NCBI GenBank assembly: GCA_937951455.1
Contig: CALFBU010000215.1
Span: 1 to 6,998, forward strand
Reading direction: 5' to 3'
Length of the DNA: 6,998 nt
From: an uncultured Rhizobiaceae group bacterium
Lineage (GTDB): Bacteria > Pseudomonadota > Alphaproteobacteria > Rhizobiales > Rhizobiaceae
A program made the position numbers and the translations under genes. Under the pieces are notes generated by a model. The model was not told the DNA's origin. It saw only the letters and a program-made list of their open reading frames with translations, and ran no database searches. Shown here in pieces: positions 1 through 5,210 of this stretch (position 1 is its first letter; each line of letters opens with the position of its first letter).

Positions 1-1
1 T

Positions 2-328
2 TCGGAAATTGTCATGACAATTTCTGGAGATGGCGAAACACTTGAGTTTGCTAAAAACGATTTCGAAGAAATAAACACGGCATTTGATTCAAGGCTGAAT
101 GAGCATGTCGTGTTTTTCAAATTCAGCGACGATAAAAAAATCGACTTTTCCAAATTCACCTATGCACAAATAAATAAAAACATAGACATCAGTGTTTGCG
201 GCGAATTAATCATCTCACCTAAAATCATATCAGCAATATATGAAGGCAATGGTCGCCTAAGCAATCTTGGCTCTGAAGAAAAAGCCAACAAGCTTGCTAA
301 ACAATTAAAGACAGGAAAATGTAATTAA
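2..328 (+). CDS. Small SecD P1-head-like domain protein, 5' end probably truncated
   Basis: The reading frame is open from base 2, giving S-E-I-V before the first ATG at 14, so translation probably begins upstream of the window; the ATG at 14 is the fallback start (104 aa). No catalytic motif is visible. From about residue 30 of the ATG-started version the pattern resembles the periplasmic P1 head subdomain of SecD/SecDF: VVFFKFSDD, then a short helix with FSKFTYAQINKNIDISVCGELIISPKI, an isoleucine-rich strand, and a closing EEKANKLAKQLKTG that parallels the EA..L..LLRAG ending of SecD. The six-TM SecD membrane part is absent, so this is a stand-alone head-like domain. A signal peptide would lie in the missing N-terminus and cannot be checked. 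The stop is one base before the next gene, suggesting co-transcription. The fold assignment is by pattern memory only; the function is unknown. Confidence 0.65.
   Translation, partial: SEIVMTISGDGETLEFAKNDFEEINTAFDSRLNEHVVFFKFSDDKKIDFSKFTYAQINKNIDISVCGELIISPKIISAIYEGNGRLSNLGSEEKANKLAKQLKTGKCN
5..24. repeat. Perfect 20-bp palindrome
   Basis: GAAATTGTCA is followed immediately by its exact reverse complement TGACAATTTC with no spacer. The centre lies inside the ATG at 14-16. It lies within the open frame of the first gene, so it may simply be coding sequence (E-I-V-M-T-I-S). A perfect 20-bp match is nevertheless unlikely by chance in a window this size. It could be a dimeric regulator's operator if the ATG at 14 is the true start. 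Confidence 0.6.
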
Positions 329-329
329 C

Positions 330-779
330 ATGATCCTCTACGTCGACGCAGACGCGTGCCCTGTTAAACCGGAAATCATCAAAGTCGCTGAACGTCACAA
401 TCTTAAAGTCATCCAGGTCGCCGATGGCGGTTTGCGGCCTTCTCGTGATCCGATGGTACAGAACGTCATTGTAACCCAAGGTGCGGATGCCGCAGATGAC
501 TGGATTGCAGAGAATATCAGCGAACATGATATTTGCATCACCAATGATATTCCGCTTGCCAAACGTTGCCTTGAAAAACAGGCCAAAGCGCTAAAGCCCA
601 ATGGCAAGCTTTTTGATGAAGCAAACATCGGCATGGCGCTTGCGATGCGCGAGATCAATCAACACATTCGTGAGAGCCAACAGACGCAAACCTATAATGC
701 AGGCTTTACGCAAAAAGACCGTTCAAACTTCTTGCAGGAACTTGAGCGCCTGATACAACTGGTTAAACACAGTTCTTGA
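330..779 (+). CDS. yaiI: YaiI/YqxD family protein (UPF0178, DUF188)
   Basis: This 149-residue protein has the normal length of the UPF0178 family, small cytosolic proteins of unproven biochemical role with a PIN/NYN-like nuclease-related fold. Family hallmarks are in order: DADACPVK at residues 6-13, a VADGG turn at 30-34, GADAADDWI at 51-59 with its acidic cluster, ITNDIPLAKRC at 70-80, and FTQKDRSNF at 126-134 near the end. The Asp residues at 6, 8, 54, 57, 58 and 73 would form the acidic pocket expected of a metal-dependent nuclease-like fold, but activity is not established for the family. The stretch before the last motif is YNAGF rather than the usual glycine/proline-rich GGPxPF. The start is the ATG one base after the upstream stop; AGGA at 313-316 lies 13 nt upstream, a rather long spacing that suggests translational coupling. 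Confidence 0.93.
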   Translation: MILYVDADACPVKPEIIKVAERHNLKVIQVADGGLRPSRDPMVQNVIVTQGADAADDWIAENISEHDICITNDIPLAKRCLEKQAKALKPNGKLFDEANIGMALAMREINQHIRESQQTQTYNAGFTQKDRSNFLQELERLIQLVKHSS

Positions 780-806
780 ACACTCTAAAACCAGACTGGA
801 AGCCTG

Positions 807-1196
807 ATGAGCGACGATTTAACAATACTCGATCCAACCAATGATTATGACACTTTGGGCGGTCGCATGTTGCGCGCACGTGAAGCACTGGGTCTTGATG
901 AAAATGAGGCTGCACAACGCGTTGCCGTTACGCTGGAAACCTATCAGAACTGGGAAATGGATCGTGACGAACCGCGCGCCAACAAACTTTCCATGCTTGC
1001 CATGTGTTTAAGCGTTAGCCCGACTTGGCTGCTTTATGGACGAGGCAAATCTCCCATTTCAGAAAGCGTCAGCGAGGAAGTCACAAACATCCGTGAACAA
1101 TTGGCAAGAGTAAGCGACCTTCAAGAGCAGACGGCGCAAGCGATTGAAATGTTAAACCAGTCAGTCGCACGGTTGATTAAAAGAGAACAAGACTAA
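807..1196 (+). CDS. XRE-family helix-turn-helix transcriptional regulator
   Basis: A 129-residue cytosolic DNA-binding protein. Residues about 17-78 form a Cro/C1-type HTH domain: LGGRMLRAREALGLDENEAA (helices 1-2), VTLETYQNWEMDRDEPRANKL (recognition helix and the typical W-E-x-x-R-x-x-P turn), then a hydrophobic helix ending SPTWLLYGRG. The recognition segment uses QNWEMDRDEPR, standard for the family. Residues about 88-126 are a charged amphipathic helix with I95, L99, V102, L105, I113, L116, V120 and L123, probably a coiled coil for oligomerisation. No sensor domain or metal-binding cysteine cluster is present, so a signal cannot be deduced. GGAAG at 798-802 lies 4 nt before the ATG. It follows yaiI by 27 nt and precedes fghA by 12 nt, making fghA the nearest plausible target, but this is inference from position alone. 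Confidence 0.9.
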   Translation: MSDDLTILDPTNDYDTLGGRMLRAREALGLDENEAAQRVAVTLETYQNWEMDRDEPRANKLSMLAMCLSVSPTWLLYGRGKSPISESVSEEVTNIREQLARVSDLQEQTAQAIEMLNQSVARLIKREQD

Positions 1197-1208
1197 AGGG
1201 AAACCCAC

Positions 1209-2039
1209 ATGCAAATTACCAATGAAAATATTTCCCACGGCGGCCGTCAGCTGGTCGTAACCCACGACAGCTCGGCTTGTAATTGTGAAATGAAATTCTC
1301 TGTATTCTTGCCACCACAAGCTGAAACAAAACCCTGCCCTGTTCTTTATTATCTTTCAGGCCTGACGTGCTCTCATGCCAATGTCACCGAAAAAGGTGAG
1401 TTTCGCGCAGCAGCAGCCGAACATGGCATTATCATCGTATGTCCGGACACTTCTCCACGCGGCGAAGGCGTTGCAGATGAAGACGTTTACTTCTTTGGCA
1501 CTGGCGCGGGATTTTATGTCGACAGTACCGAAGCGCCATTTGCTGCCAACTACAATATGTATTCTTATGTCACACAAGAACTGCCAGCACTCATCGCCAA
1601 AGAGTTTAATGCAGACATGTCGCGTCAATCCATCACTGGCCATTCCATGGGCGGCCACGGCGCGATGATTTGTGCATTGAAAAATCCAGAGACTTACAAA
1701 TCCGTTTCAGCTTTCGCACCAATTTGTGCGCCTTCAAAAACCGATTGGGGCAAGAACGCTTTCACCAAATATCTGGGCAATGACGAAAGCACATGGCGCG
1801 CTTATGATAGCGTCGCGCTGATCGAAGACGGTAACAAAGTTCCTGAAATTCTTGTAGACCAGGGCACATCAGATGAATTTCTTGAAACAGGCATTCGCGT
1901 CCCCCTACTGGAAGCTGCCTGCGCGGACAAGGACATTGACCTCACCTTGCGCATGCACGAAGGCTACGATCATTCTTATTACTTTATCTCAAGTTTTATG
2001 GCTGACCATATTGCTTGGCATGCAAAGCGACTTGGGTAG
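1209..2039 (+). CDS. fghA: S-formylglutathione hydrolase
   Basis: A 276-residue cytosolic esterase of the esterase D / alpha-beta hydrolase group, normal length for the family. It hydrolyses S-formylglutathione to formate and glutathione, the second step of glutathione-dependent formaldehyde oxidation after the zinc alcohol dehydrogenase AdhC/FrmA. Visible hallmarks: LSGLTC with Cys54, the conserved cysteine near the active site; DTSPRGEGV at 80-88; the nucleophile elbow GHSMGGHGA with Ser146; DQGTSDEF with the likely catalytic Asp222; and GYDHSYYF with the likely catalytic His255. All three triad residues are present, so the enzyme should be active. The AdhC gene is not in this window. AGGG at 1197-1200, about 8 nt before the ATG, is a good ribosome binding site that overlaps the stop of the upstream regulator gene. 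The stop codon overlaps the likely GTG start of the transporter gene by one base. Confidence 0.97.
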   Translation: MQITNENISHGGRQLVVTHDSSACNCEMKFSVFLPPQAETKPCPVLYYLSGLTCSHANVTEKGEFRAAAAEHGIIIVCPDTSPRGEGVADEDVYFFGTGAGFYVDSTEAPFAANYNMYSYVTQELPALIAKEFNADMSRQSITGHSMGGHGAMICALKNPETYKSVSAFAPICAPSKTDWGKNAFTKYLGNDESTWRAYDSVALIEDGNKVPEILVDQGTSDEFLETGIRVPLLEAACADKDIDLTLRMHEGYDHSYYFISSFMADHIAWHAKRLG

Positions 2040-3328
2040 TGAGTTTAGAGCAAAACCAAAGTTCGCAACTGGGTAGCACGCGCGCTTGGTTCATCTGGCT
2101 TTTTGCAGCCCTTGCCTTTGGGTATGCATTTTTCCACCGTGTAGCTCCTAGCGTCATGGTAGATGATTTGATGGCAGAATTTGCTATCAGCGGCGCTGTA
2201 CTTGGTACATTGTCCGCATTGTATTTCTATCCTTATGTATTGATGCAAGTGCCTCTGGGTGCATTAATAGACCGTCTTGGCGTTCGAGCACTTTTATCAG
2301 CTGCACTCTTGATAGGTGGCATTGGTTCTGTGCTTTTTGCCTTGGCGCAATCAATCGAAATTGCATATCTGGGACGCATCCTGATTGGCATCGGTTCGGC
2401 AGTCGGATTTTTAAGTTCACTTGCTTTGGCGGGCAAATGGTTTCCACCCCATCGCTTTGCATTTCTGGCTGGCCTTGTCATGTTCTTCGGCATGACCAGC
2501 GGCATCGTGGCCTCGGGCCCACTGGCTATTTTTGTTGAAACATACGGATGGCGCGCAGCCATGTGGAGCTTGGGCGGCTTTAGTATCCTGCTAGCAATAC
2601 TGGTTTTGATCTTTGTGCGAAATGCACCTGAAGAAGCACCTCAACAAGATGAGATAAAACCACCCAAAGAAACATGGAAAGCCATGTGGCAAGGATTGGG
2701 TAGAGCAGCCTCTACACTGGAAGTCTGGAAAGTCGCCATTGTCGCCTCAACCATGTCTGGCCCAATGCTAACCCTTGGCGGTCTTTGGGGAACACCCTAT
2801 TTAATTTCATCTTATGGTTTGGAAAAAACAGATGCAGCTTTTCTTCTGTCGCTGCTTCTATTGGGATGGGCATTTGGCGCGCCTTTTGCCGGCTGGTTAT
2901 CAGACCGTATTCGCCAACGAAAAAAGATCATCTTGGCTGGCTCCTTGATCGGAACATTAAGCGTTGGCGCAATCGTCTTCCTGCCCCTACCGCCACTTTG
3001 GATTACCGTTGGCTTACTCATATTGATCGGCATGAGCGGCGCTGCCATGACCGTAACCTTTGCACTGGTTCGTGAGGTTACACCTACCAACATCAGCAGT
3101 TCGGTAACCGGCATTGTAAACTCCCTGACCGTTGCCTCGGGTGCTATCCTGCAGCCAGCGGTCGGCTATGCATTGGATCGACTTTGGGATGGAACTACAA
3201 ACAATGGTGCCAGAGTTTACAGCGTTCAGGATTTTCATTCAGGTTTCATTCTCATTTTTGTCGCCTGCCTTTTAGGCTTGCTTGTTTGCTTAAGCTTGAA
3301 AGACAGTCCCTTTTCCAGAAATGCATGA
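2039..3328 (+). CDS. Major facilitator superfamily transporter
   Basis: An inner-membrane secondary transporter of about 429 residues with the usual 12-TM MFS plan. I place the start at the GTG at 2039, which overlaps the fghA stop by one base and gives a short hydrophilic N-terminus (MSLEQNQSSQ) before TM1. An alternative TTG at 2015 would add eight residues and overlap fghA by 25 nt; neither has a clear Shine-Dalgarno, so translational coupling to fghA is likely. In the 429-residue numbering, GYAFFHRVAPSVM ends TM1 (about 28-40), the MFS signature GALIDRLGVR sits at about 74-83 in loop 2-3, the hydrophilic central loop is at about 194-228, and the second-half counterpart GWLSDRIRQRKK is at about 285-296. 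The FxxRVxPSVM motif occurs in many proteobacterial MFS carriers of unassigned substrate. The substrate cannot be read from the sequence. Confidence 0.9.
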   Translation: MSLEQNQSSQLGSTRAWFIWLFAALAFGYAFFHRVAPSVMVDDLMAEFAISGAVLGTLSALYFYPYVLMQVPLGALIDRLGVRALLSAALLIGGIGSVLFALAQSIEIAYLGRILIGIGSAVGFLSSLALAGKWFPPHRFAFLAGLVMFFGMTSGIVASGPLAIFVETYGWRAAMWSLGGFSILLAILVLIFVRNAPEEAPQQDEIKPPKETWKAMWQGLGRAASTLEVWKVAIVASTMSGPMLTLGGLWGTPYLISSYGLEKTDAAFLLSLLLLGWAFGAPFAGWLSDRIRQRKKIILAGSLIGTLSVGAIVFLPLPPLWITVGLLILIGMSGAAMTVTFALVREVTPTNISSSVTGIVNSLTVASGAILQPAVGYALDRLWDGTTNNGARVYSVQDFHSGFILIFVACLLGLLVCLSLKDSPFSRNA

Positions 3329-3333
3329 TAAAT

Positions 3334-3399
3334 CCAAAATTACTTAAATGCATCCTCACCGCCATTGACGTAAACGGAAGAGTTCATTACAAATTTTGG
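3334..3399. repeat. 8-bp perfect inverted repeat spanning the fadD promoter region
   Basis: CCAAAATT at 3334-3341 is matched by its reverse complement AATTTTGG at 3392-3399, with 50 nt between the arms. The right arm overlaps the end of the candidate -10 element of the fadD promoter. The arms are AT-rich and short, so chance is quite possible. They are too far apart and lack a T-tract, so this is not a convincing intrinsic terminator for the transporter gene; none was seen after it. Confidence 0.3.
3365..3393 (+). promoter_or_regulatory. Candidate sigma70-type promoter for fadD
   Basis: TTGACG (3365-3370; five of six bases match TTGACA) and TACAAA (3388-3393; four of six match TATAAT) are separated by 17 nt, the optimal spacing. 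Transcription would start near 3400, leaving a leader of about 80 nt before the fadD start codon. The spacing from the upstream transporter gene (150 nt) fits a new transcription unit beginning here. Predicted by eye only. Confidence 0.5.
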
Positions 3400-3417
3400 T
3401 GAAATTAAACAGACGCG

Positions 3418-3440
3418 TTTGATCTTGAATAATAATCAAA
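3418..3440. promoter_or_regulatory. TTTGAT-N11-ATCAAA dyad in the fadD leader, possible operator
   Basis: TTTGAT at 3418-3423 is mirrored by ATCAAA at 3435-3440. The half-site centres are 17 nt apart and the dyad falls just downstream of the predicted transcription start, where a repressor would block fadD. It does not match an operator I can name with confidence, and the arms are only six bases long. Confidence 0.3.
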
Positions 3441-3464
3441 ACCAGTGAAGACTCTCTGTATCTT

Positions 3465-3470
3465 GGAGGA
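3465..3470 (+). promoter_or_regulatory. Strong Shine-Dalgarno of fadD
   Basis: GGAGGA lies 8 nt before the ATG at 3479, close to the ideal sequence and spacing. It fixes the fadD start: the next in-frame methionine is residue 54, well inside the conserved domain. It is the strongest ribosome binding site in the window. Confidence 0.8.
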
Positions 3471-3478
3471 GATAAAAA

Positions 3479-5158
3479 ATGGCTGCTAAAAAAGCTGCAA
3501 AAACCGAAGAAAAAATATGGCTTAAATCATACCCACCTGAAGTAGCTCACGAGATACCTGAGCTTGCTTACAGTTCTGTGGCGGGACTGTTGGAAGACGC
3601 TTGCAAAAACTATGCAGCGAAAACCGCCTTTACCTGTATGGGGAAATCAATCACTTACTCAGAAGTTGATGAAAAATCAAAAATCATCGGTGGCTGGCTA
3701 CAATCCAAGGGCCTTGAAAAAGGTGATCGCGTCGCCATCATGATGCCGAACATTCTTCAGTACACCGTCATCCTCCCTGCCATTCTTCGCGCAGGCTATG
3801 TGGTAGTAAACGTAAATCCGCTTTATACCCCGCGAGAGCTGGAGCATCAGCTGAAAGACAGTGGCGCAAAAGCTATTTTTGTTTTGGAAAACTTCGCAAC
3901 CACCTTTGAGCAAGTACGCTCCAAAGTGGGCGTAGAACACGTCGTCGTCACAAGCATGGGCGACATGCTGGGCGGACTAAAAGGTGCAATCGTAAATCTG
4001 GTCGTTCGCAAAGTTAAGAAAATGGTTCCAAGCTGGAACTTGCCAGGTCATCACAGTTTCAAATCTGTCATGTCGACAAACCATGCCATGTCATCTGCTG
4101 ACTTAAACCATGATGATATCGCCTTCCTGCAATATACAGGGGGTACAACGGGTGTTTCAAAAGGCGCAGCCCTTTCAAACGCAAATGTGCTTTCGAACGC
4201 AGCGCAAAATGATGAGTGGCTCAAGGTAATCAATGTGCCGGATAATCCGGTTTATATTTGCGCCCTGCCACTATATCATATTTTCGCACTCACCGTGAAC
4301 ATGATCATGGGCATGCGCCTTGGTGCACATAACGTGCTAATACCAAACCCGCGTGACATTCCAGGCTTTGTTAAAGAACTTGGCAAAGTTGAGTATCACG
4401 TGTTTCCAGGTCTCAACACATTATTCAATGCTCTGCTCAACAATGATGATTTTAGATCGCATGACTTCAGCAACCTCAAGCTTACTCTTGGCGGGGGCAT
4501 GGCCGTTCAACAGCCCGTTGCCGAACGGTGGCAAGAAGTTACAGGTTGCAATATTTCCGAAGGTTACGGCCTTTCTGAAACATCACCTGTTGCAACAGCT
4601 AACCGCTTCGATGCGACGAAGTTCTCAGGCACCATCGGTTTACCGCTTCCCTCTACTGAAATCTCGATTAGAGATGACGCTGGCAAGCCTGTCGCACTGG
4701 GTGAAGTTGGTGAGATTTGTATTCGGGGTCCTCAGGTAATGGTAGGTTACTGGAACCGCCCGGAAGCAACGGCAGATACCATGACCAAGGATGGTTATTT
4801 CAAATCCGGCGACATGGGCTTTATGAACGAGCAAGGTCAAACCAAAATTGTTGACCGAAAGAAAGACATGATCCTTGTCTCCGGCTTCAATGTTTATCCA
4901 AACGAAGTTGAAGAAGTTGCTGTGGGTCATGAACACATTCTGGAAGCAGCCGCTGTAGGCGTACCAGATGATCACTCAGGTGAAGTCGTCAAACTCTTTG
5001 TCGTCAAAACCGATCCATCACTCACAGAGGATGACGTCAAAGCATGGTGTAAAAAAGGGCTGACAAACTACAAGCGTCCTGCCCACGTAGAGTTCCGCGA
5101 CGAACTGCCAAAAACAAACGTTGGTAAAATTCTAAGACGCGAACTACGCGATAACTAA
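3479..5158 (+). CDS. fadD: Long-chain-fatty-acid--CoA ligase FadD
   Basis: A 559-residue acyl-CoA synthetase, almost the length of E. coli FadD (561). It converts free fatty acid, ATP and CoA to acyl-CoA, AMP and pyrophosphate, feeding beta-oxidation or lipid synthesis, and acts at the cytosolic face of the inner membrane. Adenylate-forming enzyme motifs are in order: P-loop YTGGTTGVSKG at 219-229, LPLYHIFAL at 263-271, EGYGLSET at 361-368, FKSGDMGFMNEQGQ at 441-454, VDRKKDMILVSGFNVYPNEVE at 458-478 (the FadD signature) and LPKTNVGKILRREL at 543-556 with the likely catalytic Lys550. NVNPLYTPRELEHQLKDSGA (111-130) is nearly identical to E. coli FadD from memory. Two differences are visible: an Ala/Lys-rich N-terminal extension of about 11 residues before IWLKSYP, and a C-terminus that stops shortly after RREL. 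Its own promoter, a strong ribosome binding site and a downstream terminator suggest a monocistronic unit. Confidence 0.97.
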   Translation: MAAKKAAKTEEKIWLKSYPPEVAHEIPELAYSSVAGLLEDACKNYAAKTAFTCMGKSITYSEVDEKSKIIGGWLQSKGLEKGDRVAIMMPNILQYTVILPAILRAGYVVVNVNPLYTPRELEHQLKDSGAKAIFVLENFATTFEQVRSKVGVEHVVVTSMGDMLGGLKGAIVNLVVRKVKKMVPSWNLPGHHSFKSVMSTNHAMSSADLNHDDIAFLQYTGGTTGVSKGAALSNANVLSNAAQNDEWLKVINVPDNPVYICALPLYHIFALTVNMIMGMRLGAHNVLIPNPRDIPGFVKELGKVEYHVFPGLNTLFNALLNNDDFRSHDFSNLKLTLGGGMAVQQPVAERWQEVTGCNISEGYGLSETSPVATANRFDATKFSGTIGLPLPSTEISIRDDAGKPVALGEVGEICIRGPQVMVGYWNRPEATADTMTKDGYFKSGDMGFMNEQGQTKIVDRKKDMILVSGFNVYPNEVEEVAVGHEHILEAAAVGVPDDHSGEVVKLFVVKTDPSLTEDDVKAWCKKGLTNYKRPAHVEFRDELPKTNVGKILRRELRDN

Positions 5159-5168
5159 CTGTTTAAAT

Positions 5169-5198
5169 AAAAAAGGCGGCTCATGTGCCGCCTTTTTT
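5169..5198. terminator. Bidirectional intrinsic terminator between fadD and phoX
   Basis: Six A residues (5169-5174), GGCGGC (5175-5180), a six-base loop, GCCGCC (5187-5192) and six T residues (5193-5198) form a GC-rich stem that the A and T tracts can extend. It starts 10 nt after the fadD stop and ends 12 nt before the stop of the convergent gene. The A-tract becomes a U-tract on the other strand, so it can end transcripts from both sides. Confidence 0.93.
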
Positions 5199-5210
5199 AT
5201 GATTTTAATT

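Noticed and set aside
297..658. Minus-strand open frames opposite yaiI
   Set aside because: They lie entirely antisense to a well-conserved family protein and show no recognisable motif; shadow frames.
1356..1668. Open frames on both strands within fghA
   Set aside because: fghA shows intact catalytic motifs through this region; the alternative translations have no domain-like character.
1..3328. A defence or toxin-antitoxin system built from the small SecD-like protein, the PIN-like YaiI and the XRE regulator
   Set aside because: YaiI is a widespread housekeeping-type family at normal length, the XRE protein is followed by a metabolic gene, and no toxin-like partner or mobile context is present.
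3319..3353. AAATGCAT occurring twice (3319-3326 and 3346-3353) around the end of the MFS gene
   Set aside because: Only 8 bp, AT-rich, one copy lies in coding sequence, and there is no third copy nearby; probably chance.
3329..3478. Possible riboswitch or small RNA in the fadD leader
   Set aside because: The leader is AT-rich with only short, weak inverted repeats and no conserved aptamer pattern I recognise.
4353..4739. 128-residue forward frame inside fadD
   Set aside because: Shadow of fadD; the fadD frame carries continuous conserved motifs on both sides and across it.
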